From the NCBI GenBank assembly GCA_947441325.1, contig CANETR010000091.1, forward strand, positions 1 through 7,306: DNA of 7,306 nucleotides. Reading direction: 5' to 3'. The stretch is from Saprospiraceae bacterium. Lineage in GTDB: Bacteria; Bacteroidota; Bacteroidia; Chitinophagales; Saprospiraceae. The notes under the pieces are model-generated. The model did no database searches. It had not been told where the DNA came from and worked only from the letters and a program-made list of their open reading frames with translations. This document shows positions 1 to 6,338 of the stretch, one piece after another; positions within the stretch are counted from its first letter, which is position 1, and each line of letters opens with the position of its first letter. The position numbers and the translations under genes are program-made.

Positions 1-387
1 AACAATGCAAATAATAGCTGCCTTGAAAAAGCTTTTTCAGCGAAGGCAGAAATTGCCGGCGCAACAAAATCCGAAATTGCAGATGCAATCGCCTGTGCTT
101 CCTTATTAACTATTAATAATGTGATGTACCGATTCAGACATTTTATGGGTAAAGAATCCTATGAGCAAATGCGTGCAGGTTTACGTATGAATATTATGCT
201 TAATCCAGTTCTAGGAAAAGAATTCTTCGAGTTGGTAAGCCTTTGTGTTTCGGCAGTAAATGGTTGTGAGCAATGTGTAAAATCACATGAAGCGTCACTT
301 ATTGCTTTGGGCAGTACAGAAAGCAGAATTTTTGAAGCCATTAAGCTTAGTTCTGTAATCAGCAGTCTTGGCAAAGTGATTTATTAA
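1..387 (+). CDS. ahpD: AhpD-type alkylhydroperoxidase (carboxymuconolactone decarboxylase family), 5' end missing
   Basis: The frame is open from base 1 to the TAA at 385-387, giving 128 visible residues with no start codon inside the window. The GTG/ATG pair at 121-126 lies inside conserved sequence and is not the start. The fragment contains NNVMYRFRHF, then RAGLRMNIMLNP, then the redox centre NGCEQCVKSH. Visible Glu77, Cys89, Cys92 and His96 have the same spacing as Glu118, Cys130, Cys133 and His137 of Mycobacterium tuberculosis AhpD, the known proton-relay and disulfide residues. By that alignment about 40 N-terminal residues are missing. Family members reduce peroxides, or recycle AhpC, through the CxxC pair in the cytoplasm. 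Whether an ahpC or peroxiredoxin gene lies upstream cannot be seen. The match is to AhpD proper and not only the broad CMD family, but the physiological reductant is unknown. Confidence 0.88.
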   Translation, partial: NNANNSCLEKAFSAKAEIAGATKSEIADAIACASLLTINNVMYRFRHFMGKESYEQMRAGLRMNIMLNPVLGKEFFELVSLCVSAVNGCEQCVKSHEASLIALGSTESRIFEAIKLSSVISSLGKVIY

Positions 388-503
388 ATTGGTGCTGCAG
401 GCTATTCAATGCCACTTTTTTACAGTTTTATACTAATATTTTAAAAAAAATTAAATGCGGGTAACAAAATAAAAAATTAAATCATAAACTTTGTGCTCTA
501 GAT

Positions 504-511
504 TGCTTTTG
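504..511 (+). promoter_or_regulatory. Possible -7 box for the lipoprotein gene
   Basis: TGCTTTTG matches the Bacteroidota -7 consensus TAnnTTTG at all fixed positions except the second. It would place a transcript start about 13 bases before the ATG at 531. No TTTG at the expected -33 spacing is seen; the TTTG at 490-493 is too close. The box overlaps the perfect 10-bp palindrome TTTGTACAAA at 508-517, which could be an operator or chance. The rest of the 388-530 gap is A/T-rich and shows no convincing terminator for the AhpD gene. Confidence 0.25.
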
Positions 512-530
512 TACAAACTTCAATTTTACA

Positions 531-1079
531 ATGACTTACTATTTCAAAAACTTTTTTTTCGGAACTATAGTTATTCACTTTTTTCTCCTGATCTCATGCA
601 GTGGAGAGCTAAGTGACCCAAAAAAGACAAGTAAAATATTTCCGGGCTTTGAGTATTCAAAGGCTGTAGCCTACGATTATGATGGGTCGGAAAAAGGGGA
701 TTTAATTATTGAAAAAGGTAAAATTCATCATAGTGTTAAAAAACAAGTCGTACTGAATAAAAAACAATGTGATGAACTTAGCGCAATATTAAATGACAGT
801 TCGAACTATGGGGGTGATGTATCCCGCTGCTTTAAACCTCATTTGGGAATAGTATTTTATGATGCAAATGAAAAAGCAAAAGCACAGGTAAGTATTTGTT
901 TTTTATGCAATCAACACAACGCTTTTCCACTTATAACTGCTCAGGAAAATATAAGAAACAATAGTCCCAGTAAATTACATGGCTACTCTAAAAAAGGAAG
1001 GCAGGAATTGATCAGCTTTTGTGAAAGTTTAGGTTTTTCGAATTGCAATAGTGATGAAAAAACTACAGAAGATAAATAA
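531..1079 (+). CDS. Small lipoprotein of unknown function with a CxPxxGIVFYD...ICFxC pattern
   Basis: This encodes 182 residues. Residues 1-22 form a hydrophobic, Phe-rich signal sequence ending in the lipobox LISC, so Cys23 is the predicted lipidated residue and the protein should be anchored in the cell envelope. The mature part contains CFKPHLGIVFYD (from Cys100) and ICFLC (Cys123, Cys126). I associate this arrangement, a Cys-x-Pro turn before a beta strand and then a short CxxC-like pair, with small uncharacterised Bacteroidota lipoproteins. That is pattern memory, not a search result. The conserved cysteines could form disulfides or bind metal. The C-terminus is polar and charged (SDEKTTEDK). 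It stands alone, 143 bp after the AhpD gene and with its own terminator. The ATG at 531 is chosen because it directly precedes the signal sequence; there is no Shine-Dalgarno sequence. Function unknown. Confidence 0.8.
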   Translation: MTYYFKNFFFGTIVIHFFLLISCSGELSDPKKTSKIFPGFEYSKAVAYDYDGSEKGDLIIEKGKIHHSVKKQVVLNKKQCDELSAILNDSSNYGGDVSRCFKPHLGIVFYDANEKAKAQVSICFLCNQHNAFPLITAQENIRNNSPSKLHGYSKKGRQELISFCESLGFSNCNSDEKTTEDK

Positions 1080-1092
1080 TATATTTAGATAG

Positions 1093-1125
1093 AAAGGTTG
1101 GGGCAATCCCAACCTTTTGTTTTTA
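1093..1125 (+). terminator. Intrinsic terminator after the lipoprotein gene
   Basis: A perfect 10-bp stem, AAAGGTTGGG (1093-1102) with CCCAACCTTT (1108-1117), closes a 5-nt GCAAT loop. It is followed by TGTTTTT. It starts 14 bases after the lipoprotein stop and separates that gene from pheT. Confidence 0.88.
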
Positions 1126-1161
1126 TTTTGACTATTATGCATTTTCATCATTGAAATTTCT

Positions 1162-1169
1162 TATATTTG
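1162..1169 (+). promoter_or_regulatory. -7 box of a likely pheT promoter
   Basis: TATATTTG is an exact match to the Bacteroidota -7 consensus TAnnTTTG. It lies just after the upstream terminator and about 110 bases before the pheT ATG, so the transcript would have a leader of roughly 100 nt. A -33 TTTG at the usual distance is not present (the nearest, ending at 1130, is about 31 bases away). The leader is A/T-rich; I see only a weak hairpin, ATTCA/TGAAT, near 1217-1232 and no leader-peptide attenuator. Confidence 0.5.
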
Positions 1170-1279
1170 CTCCAAGCCATAGACTTTTTTGAATAAAAAT
1201 GTATAAATTATTATCATTCAGTCTATTGAATAAGATTTAATTGAAGCGCATAGGCGGAAAAATTATTGATCAAAACCTA

Positions 1280-3766
1280 ATGAAGATATCATTAAACTGG
1301 CTAAAGGATTATTTAAAAACTGACTTGCCGGTATCAAACATAATAGAGTTACTTACCAATATTGGTCTTGAAGTAGAGGGGAACGAAACAGTTGAAAGTA
1401 TTAAAGGTGGCCTTAGTGGGCTTGTAATTGGTGAGGTATTGGAATGTGACAAACATCCCGATGCGGAAAAGTTATCTCTAACTAAAGTAAATGTGGGCCT
1501 ATCAGACCCACTTTCTATTGTTTGCGGCGCACCAAACGTTGCAAAAGGACAAAGAGTTGTAGTGGCTACTGTAGGTGCTACACTCTACCCTGCCGCAGGA
1601 GATCCGCTGCAGATAAAAAAATCAAAAATTAGAGGCGAAGTTTCCGAAGGGATGATTTGCGCCGAGGATGAAATTGGACTAGGCAGTTCACATGCAGGCA
1701 TCATGGTTTTAAGTCAGGATGCTGCTATTGGACTAAGCGCCTACGACTATTTCAATAGTATTGGTGGTTATAATGGCAAAAAAATTGAAAGCGATACCCT
1801 TATTGAAATCGGATTGACGCCGAACCGTTCGGATGCAACCGGACACTTAGGAGTAGCTTTTGACCTTGCCGCTGCCATAAAAATCAACTTTGAAGGGCAT
1901 TCCAATTTCGTAAAACCTGACGTTTCCAGCTTTGCCATTGACTCGAACAAACTGGATATCAATGTTGAGGTATTGGATAGCGCCCGCTGCCCAAGATATT
2001 CCGGAATCTGTATCAAGGGCATAAAAGTAGCCGAATCGCCCGAATGGCTCAAAAACAGACTGAATGCCATAGGGGTAAATCCTATCAATAATGCAGTAGA
2101 TGTCACTAACTTTGTTTTACACGAATTGGGACAACCACTACATGCATTCGACTATGACAAAATCAGCACTAAAAAGATTATAGTCAAAACATTAGCTGCA
2201 GGCACTACATTTACCACCTTAGATGGTATTGAGCGCAAACTCTTTGAAGAAGATCTGATCATTTGCGACGGAGCGTCAAAGCCGATGTGTATCGCAGGTG
2301 TTTTTGGCGGACTGGATTCTGGCGTAAGTAATGATACGGTTAATATTTTCCTGGAATCGGCTCATTTTAATGCAAAAAGTATCCGCAAAAGCAGTATGTC
2401 GCATTTGCTTCGAACCGATGCTGCTTCCTGTTTTGAAAAAGGGACTGATCCCAATGTTACCGTTTATGCATTAAAACGTGCAGCCCTCTTAATTAAAGAG
2501 ATTTGTGGCGGTGAAATCGCTTCTGACATTATTGATATTTATCCTAATCCGCTTACTCGACCTGAAGTAAAACTCAGTTACAGCAATATCAGAAGATTGA
2601 TTGGCGTAAATTTGGAAATTACGCGCATTAAAGAGGTATTGAGTGCTCTTGACATGCAAATTATTAGAGAGGATAGTGAATCAATAACGATCAGCGTTCC
2701 TACTAATAAATCGGATGTACTGAGAGAAGTGGATGTTATTGAGGAGATTTTAAGGATTTACGGCTACAATAATATTGAAGCTGCTCAAAACCTGAATGCC
2801 GCCCTGTCATATTCGCAAAAGCCAGAGGCCATGAAGGTGAAAAACAAAGTTTCTGAATGGCTAAGCGCAAATGGCTACTCAGAAATAATGGGACTTTCAC
2901 TTTCAAAATCAGAATATTATTCCAGTATTTTGCCAATTGGTTCGGAAGAGTTGGTATTTGTAAATAACACTTCAAATCAGCAGCTTGATATCTTGCGTCC
3001 TGCAATGCTATTGGGCGGATTAGAAACAATTCTGCACAATCAGAATCGTCAGGTAAGTGATTTATTTTTATTTGAATTCGGAAAAACTTACCATGCTTTA
3101 CCAGAGTCTAAGTATTTGGAACAGCAGCATTTGGCTATTTTTGTAAGTGGTTTTAGAAATGCAGAAAATTGGCTAAACTCCAAAAGAGAAAAAGTAAGTT
3201 TTTACACACTAAAATCTTCTGTGCAACAATTATTGTCGAAACTGGGTATCGATCTAAATGCTGCAAATCTAAAAGCTGAATATAGCGATAACCAAAAACC
3301 ATGGGCTTACTCGGTTCAGTACAAAAGAGGCAGGGATACTGTTGTGAGCATGGGTCGCGTACATCCGGAAATTGTTTTTGAAATGGATATTAAAAATCCG
3401 GTTTTCTATGCAGATATCAATTGGGATCTGGTACTGCAAATGCTAAAAAAACAGAAAGTTCAGTATAGTCAATTGCCAAAATTCCCCTCTATGAGAAGAG
3501 ATCTGGCTTTGGTAGTTGATAAAAATTTGAATTTTGAACAGATTGTAACGATAGCCCGTAAACAAGGCAAAAATTTACTTAAGGATATCAACCTTTTTGA
3601 TGTTTATGAAAATGCAGAGCATTTGGGAACAGACAAAAAATCATATGCATTAAGTTTTATTTTTTTGGATGAAAATAAAACACTCAAAGACCAAGAAGTG
3701 GATGATATCATGAACAGAATGATGAATAGTTACGAAAAGGAACTTAATGCTTTAATCAGGAAATAA
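1280..3766 (+). CDS. pheT: Phenylalanine--tRNA ligase beta subunit
   Basis: This is the large subunit of the alpha2-beta2 phenylalanyl-tRNA synthetase, which charges tRNA-Phe in the cytoplasm. From the ATG at 1280 it has 828 residues, near the usual 800-820. Domains in order: N-terminal MKISLNWLKDYL; EMAP-like tRNA-binding domain (about 44-150, HPDAEKLSLTKV); B3/4 editing domain (about 220-395, HELGQPLHAFD, GVFGGLDSGV); B5 (about 425-498, DVIEEILRIYGY); catalytic-like core (about 505-720, LFEFGKTY); C-terminal FDX-ACB anticodon-binding domain (about 733-828, LPKFPSMRRDLALVVD). By alignment from memory to E. coli PheT, editing residues His261, Gly318, Glu334, Thr354 and Ala356 correspond to His288, Gly343, Glu359, Thr379 and Ala381, all retained. 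The nearby RHGL...RFERG stretch is altered to SHLL...CFEKG. An in-frame TTG at 1241 would add 13 residues (MKRIGGKIIDQNL) that PheT proteins lack, so it was not chosen. pheS is not adjacent. Confidence 0.97.
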   Translation: MKISLNWLKDYLKTDLPVSNIIELLTNIGLEVEGNETVESIKGGLSGLVIGEVLECDKHPDAEKLSLTKVNVGLSDPLSIVCGAPNVAKGQRVVVATVGATLYPAAGDPLQIKKSKIRGEVSEGMICAEDEIGLGSSHAGIMVLSQDAAIGLSAYDYFNSIGGYNGKKIESDTLIEIGLTPNRSDATGHLGVAFDLAAAIKINFEGHSNFVKPDVSSFAIDSNKLDINVEVLDSARCPRYSGICIKGIKVAESPEWLKNRLNAIGVNPINNAVDVTNFVLHELGQPLHAFDYDKISTKKIIVKTLAAGTTFTTLDGIERKLFEEDLIICDGASKPMCIAGVFGGLDSGVSNDTVNIFLESAHFNAKSIRKSSMSHLLRTDAASCFEKGTDPNVTVYALKRAALLIKEICGGEIASDIIDIYPNPLTRPEVKLSYSNIRRLIGVNLEITRIKEVLSALDMQIIREDSESITISVPTNKSDVLREVDVIEEILRIYGYNNIEAAQNLNAALSYSQKPEAMKVKNKVSEWLSANGYSEIMGLSLSKSEYYSSILPIGSEELVFVNNTSNQQLDILRPAMLLGGLETILHNQNRQVSDLFLFEFGKTYHALPESKYLEQQHLAIFVSGFRNAENWLNSKREKVSFYTLKSSVQQLLSKLGIDLNAANLKAEYSDNQKPWAYSVQYKRGRDTVVSMGRVHPEIVFEMDIKNPVFYADINWDLVLQMLKKQKVQYSQLPKFPSMRRDLALVVDKNLNFEQIVTIARKQGKNLLKDINLFDVYENAEHLGTDKKSYALSFIFLDENKTLKDQEVDDIMNRMMNSYEKELNALIRK

Positions 3767-3806
3767 AAATTCTGATTTTACTTTGTAAATGACACAAATT
3801 CAGAAT

Positions 3807-3933
3807 ATTGACAACTTAATTTATCAAATAATTCAACCTAGTATTCATTAAAATCTAATTGAACTTAAATCGATAAAAATGAATTTTAGTTTTTTAAAAA
3901 TTTAATGTCGGTTGATTAAATAAGTTTGTCAAT
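3807..3933 (+). other. Long nested inverted repeat in the pheT-rny gap; candidate structured RNA or MITE-like remnant
   Basis: The arm at 3807-3827 (begins ATTGACAACTTA) is complementary to 3912-3933 (ends TAAGTTTGTCAAT) at 19 of 21 positions with a single one-base bulge. Two more complementary pairs are nested inside. CATTAAA (3846-3852) pairs with TTTAATG (3901-3907). AACTTAAAT (3862-3870) pairs with ATTTTAGTT (3883-3891) around a 12-nt loop, with one T-T mismatch. The result is a rod with two interior bubbles and an end hairpin, about 127 nt. The inner short stems could be chance in such A/T-rich DNA; the outer one is hard to dismiss. The 3' arm contains the -7 box at 3921-3928. The strand of any transcript is not established. 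No flanking target-site duplication is visible, which argues weakly against a recent MITE. Confidence 0.4.
3921..3928 (+). promoter_or_regulatory. -7 box of a likely rny promoter
   Basis: TAAGTTTG is an exact TAnnTTTG match. It predicts a transcript start near 3935 and an rny leader of about 100 nt. No -33 TTTG is found at normal spacing. The box lies within the 3' arm of the 3807-3933 inverted repeat, so promoter use and RNA folding could be linked, or the match could simply be part of the repeat. Confidence 0.45.
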
Positions 3934-3972
3934 TCTTTTTAAAAACTCATAACCTCAAAGAGTTAAAAATAG

Positions 3973-4028
3973 AGGGCTTTTGAATCGTCCGTTTTTAATA
4001 AGGGCGCTTTTATGAACACTTTTTAATA
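3973..4028 (+). repeat. Degenerate tandem duplication of a 28-nt unit in the rny leader
   Basis: Positions 3973-4000 and 4001-4028 are adjacent units of exactly 28 bases. Both begin AGGGC and end TTTTTAATA, and 19 of 28 positions agree without gaps. The second copy ends 8 bases before the rny ATG at 4037, so it occupies the ribosome-loading region. No third copy is visible upstream. It could be a duplicated regulatory element in the leader or a neutral slippage product that has diverged. Confidence 0.55.
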
Positions 4029-4036
4029 CAAGAAAC

Positions 4037-5674
4037 ATGGGAATATTAGAAATAGTAATAGGAATGGTTGTTGGACTTGGCGGAGGATTCTTTGGGGGTC
4101 AGGCTGTAGCCAAAAGCCTCATTAGAAAAAAAGAAGGTGATATCGACTCCAAAATGGAGAGATTATTAAGCGAAGCCAAAGCCAAAGCTGAGCAAAAAGA
4201 AACAGAAGCCAAAGACCAGGCCAATCGGATTATCGCCGATGCAAGGGATAAAAGCGAAGACCTCAAGCGCAAGAAAATGCTCGAAGCCAAAGAACATTGG
4301 GTTCAGCGCAAAGAAGAATTCGAAGCCAAAACCAGCAAAAGAGAACAAGCAGTTAAGACTGTTGAATTGACTTTGAAGGAAAAAGAAAATGAGCTAAAAC
4401 TAAAAGAGAAAGATTATCAGCGTATTACTAAAGAAAATGATAAAGTAAGAGAAACGCTGGAGCTTCAACTCTTACATGTGGAATCTCAAAAAGCTATGCT
4501 TGAAAATAAAGAGCAGGAGTTTCAAAAAGGCTTGGAAAAAATCGCCAAAATGTCGGTTCAGGAAGCCAAAGAGGAACTTATCAAAAGTATTAAAGATAAG
4601 GCCGAATCTGATGCAATTACCTTTGTAAAAGACCGTTTGGAAGAAGCTAAGCTTACCGCTAATAAGGAAGCCAAGAAAATTGTCATACAAACTATTCAGC
4701 GTATGGCTGCTGAATACACTATTGAAAATACAGTATCTGTTTTCCAACTCGATTCTGATGACCTTAAAGGACAGATTATCGGACGCGAAGGTCGTAATAT
4801 CAGAGCATTGGAAGCTGCTACAGGAGTTGAAATCATAGTAGATGACACCCCTGAGGCCATCATTATATCGAGTTTCGATCCTGTTCGCCGCGAAATTTGT
4901 CGCCTTTCTCTTCAAAGACTGGTTGCAGATGGACGTATTCACCCGGCCCGTATCGAAGAGGTTGTTGCCAAAACCAAAAAACAGATCGAAGAACAGATCA
5001 TGGAAATTGGTCAGCGCACTGCAATTGAATTGAATATTCACGGATTACAACCGCCGCTTATACGTATGGTAGGTCGTATGCGCTTCCGTTCATCTTATGG
5101 ACAAAACCTATTGAAGCACTCCATAGAAGTTGCTAAATTATGCGCAACAATGGCTGCAGAATTAGGCCTTTCTCCGCGTGAGGTAAAACTTGCCAAACGT
5201 GCAGGTCTATTACACGACATTGGAAAAGTGTCTGAGGAAGAAACTGAACTTTCTCACGCTATCCTGGGGATGAAACTCTGCGAAAAACACGGAGAGATTC
5301 CTGCTGTTGTAAATGCTGTAGGTGCCCACCACGATGAGATAGAAATGAAATACATCATCTCTCCTATCATTCAGGCCTGTGATGCTATTTCAGGTGCACG
5401 TCCTGGTGCCAGACGCGAGATCTTGGAAAGCTACATGCAGCGTATCAATGAACTTGAGCAGATTGCTATGAGCTACGAAGGTGTACAAAAGGTATATGCC
5501 ATGCAAGCTGGTCGCGAACTACGCGTTATTGTAGAAGCAGAAAAAGTAACAGATGAAAAGTCTGACGAGTTGTCATACCTGATTTCTCAGCAGATTCAGA
5601 ACGAAATGCAGTATCCAGGACAAATAAAAGTTACGGTTATCCGCGAAAAACGATCTGTAGCATTTGCAAGATAA
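4037..5674 (+). CDS. rny: Ribonuclease Y
   Basis: This is a membrane-anchored endoribonuclease that starts decay of many mRNAs. It has 545 residues, slightly longer than the 520 of Bacillus subtilis Rny, with the canonical order of parts. There is a Gly-rich N-terminal membrane segment (about 4-25). A long charged coiled coil follows (about 31-215, rich in K, E and A). The KH RNA-binding domain (about 236-300) has its GxxG loop in [11 protein letters not shown]. The HD domain (about 357-450) shows the metal-binding set His361, His393-Asp394 (LLHDIGK), His431-His432 and Asp449. The conserved C-terminal domain contains [10 protein letters not shown] and ends [15 protein letters not shown]. The ATG at 4037 is the only start that keeps the membrane anchor complete. 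There is no Shine-Dalgarno sequence. It is probably monocistronic: it has its own -7 box and a strong terminator follows. Confidence 0.97.
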   Translation: MGILEIVIGMVVGLGGGFFGGQAVAKSLIRKKEGDIDSKMERLLSEAKAKAEQKETEAKDQANRIIADARDKSEDLKRKKMLEAKEHWVQRKEEFEAKTSKREQAVKTVELTLKEKENELKLKEKDYQRITKENDKVRETLELQLLHVESQKAMLENKEQEFQKGLEKIAKMSVQEAKEELIKSIKDKAESDAITFVKDRLEEAKLTANKEAKKIVIQTIQRMAAEYTIENTVSVFQLDSDDLKGQIIGREGRNIRALEAATGVEIIVDDTPEAIIISSFDPVRREICRLSLQRLVADGRIHPARIEEVVAKTKKQIEEQIMEIGQRTAIELNIHGLQPPLIRMVGRMRFRSSYGQNLLKHSIEVAKLCATMAAELGLSPREVKLAKRAGLLHDIGKVSEEETELSHAILGMKLCEKHGEIPAVVNAVGAHHDEIEMKYIISPIIQACDAISGARPGARREILESYMQRINELEQIAMSYEGVQKVYAMQAGRELRVIVEAEKVTDEKSDELSYLISQQIQNEMQYPGQIKVTVIREKRSVAFAR

Positions 5675-5697
5675 TTTCAGATATTCAAAATTATTAT

Positions 5698-5727
5698 GGC
5701 CTGCCGCTTGTTAGCGGCAGGTCTTTT
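5698..5727 (+). terminator. Strong intrinsic terminator after rny
   Basis: CCTGCCGCT (5700-5708) pairs perfectly with AGCGGCAGG (5713-5721) around a TGTT loop. A G-U and a G-C pair extend the base to an 11-bp stem, and TCTTTT follows. It starts 24 bases after the rny stop. The next start codon, at 5743, lies only 15 bases beyond the T-run. Confidence 0.92.
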
Positions 5728-5742
5728 AAATTTAGCAGCCCT

Positions 5743-6063
5743 ATGAATGCGCTAAAGAAGGCTTTAGAAAGGCTTAATTTCAGGTGGACACCAAAACACT
5801 TGAACCATATTGCCGAAAACATTGCCATAAAGAAAAGAAATATATCTTTTCTGGCAATCAATGCACTTTTCAGACAAAAAACCTTCGAGATTGCCAAATC
5901 TGCATCCTTCTACAGCGATAGTTATATAATAAAAGGAAAGGTTCCTTTGCAAAAGAATGACCTTTTGAGAACTATTGAAGACGAATTGATTGTTGTATTC
6001 AGATTGGACAGGGAATTAAATATTATTGTAATAACAGCATACAGCTCAAGTGATGAATTCTAA
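5743..6063 (+). CDS. Small basic protein, faintly DUF4258-like; first gene of an overlapping pair
   Basis: This encodes 106 residues with an excess of Lys/Arg over Asp/Glu (17 to 12) and no signal or membrane segment. I do not firmly recognise it. The pattern HIAENIAIKKRNIS...AINAL (His22, Arg32, Ile34-Ser35, Ala41-Leu42), then a strand-rich end with IVVFRLDRELNIIVITAY, recalls DUF4258. That domain typically has HAxxRmxxRgIs near the start and a final strand ending in ITxY. The resemblance is by eye and weak. The ATG at 5743 follows the rny terminator by 15 bases with no clear promoter between; TAAATTTA at 5727-5734 is a one-mismatch -7 box but sits too close for an ordinary leader. The gene overlaps the next by 11 bases, implying co-translation. 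A toxin role is speculation. Confidence 0.65.
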   Translation: MNALKKALERLNFRWTPKHLNHIAENIAIKKRNISFLAINALFRQKTFEIAKSASFYSDSYIIKGKVPLQKNDLLRTIEDELIVVFRLDRELNIIVITAYSSSDEF

Positions 6064-6238
6064 AACAAAAGACCTCAACGATCAACTGATTCAGAAAATG
6101 CAGGTCGAAGAACTAAAAGAAATGGTATCAAATTTACAATTTGAAACATTTGTAAGAGAGACAGATATTTTTGATGTTGATGACGAATCGGACATAAATG
6201 ATTCATCGGAATTTATTTCCGCAGATAATGAAAAATAG
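6053..6238 (+). CDS. Very acidic 61-aa protein overlapping the upstream gene
   Basis: From the ATG at 6053 it has 61 residues, with about 17 Asp/Glu against 6 Lys/Arg. A GTG at 6050 directly before it is an alternative start that would add one residue. The first half (DLNDQLIQKMQVEELKEMVS) looks like an amphipathic helix; the second half is acidic and probably disordered (DVDDESDINDSSEF). It begins inside the last codons of the upstream gene, an 11-base overlap with a frame change, which supports translational coupling. A short acidic protein paired with a basic one fits an antitoxin or other binding partner, but no DNA-binding motif such as AbrB, RHH or HTH is visible. It resembles no family I can name. 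Its small size leaves some doubt that it is a gene; the overlap and the clean open frame favour it. Confidence 0.6.
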   Translation: MNSKTKDLNDQLIQKMQVEELKEMVSNLQFETFVRETDIFDVDDESDINDSSEFISADNEK

Positions 6239-6252
6239 GCCTACCTGAACTT

Positions 6253-6281
6253 CTGATTATCATTGTATCAGCAGTCTTTTT
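6253..6281 (+). terminator. Weak terminator-like hairpin after the small gene pair
   Basis: CTGAT (6253-6257) pairs with ATCAG (6267-6271) over a 9-nt loop, and five T's follow at 6277-6281. The stem is short and A/T-rich, so efficiency would be poor. The position, 14 bases after the stop at 6238, is the main support. The rest of the gap to 6338 shows no exact -7 box. Confidence 0.3.
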
Positions 6282-6338
6282 GGCGATTGAAACAATTGAG
6301 CGCTGATTCAGATCAAGCAAATATCTAAGCTTAAGTTT

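Noticed and set aside
395..421. Possible terminator after the AhpD gene ahead of the T-run at 416-421
   Set aside because: Only about 3 bp of stem (GTG/CAC or GGC/GCC) can be formed; not enough to support a call.
1241..1279. TTG start giving a 13-residue longer PheT
   Set aside because: The extra residues are not found in PheT proteins, while MKISLNWLKDYL from the ATG at 1280 is the family's standard N-terminus.
1768..2106. 112-codon minus-strand frame inside pheT
   Set aside because: It is antisense to the conserved B3/4 domain of pheT, with no recognisable protein features.
3769..3806. Hairpin just after the pheT stop (ATTCTGA 3769-3775 with TCAGAAT 3800-3806, plus TTTAC/GTAAA inside)
   Set aside because: The stems are short and A/T-rich and no T-run follows, so I do not call it a terminator.
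4472..5041. 189-codon open frame on the minus strand inside rny
   Set aside because: It lies wholly opposite the KH and coiled-coil coding sequence of rny, has Phe/Asn-rich low-complexity translation typical of an antisense shadow, and shows no domain or promoter.
5694..5952. Minus-strand open frames opposite the 106-aa gene
   Set aside because: They run across the strong rny terminator or antisense to the plus-strand gene, and their translations resemble nothing.
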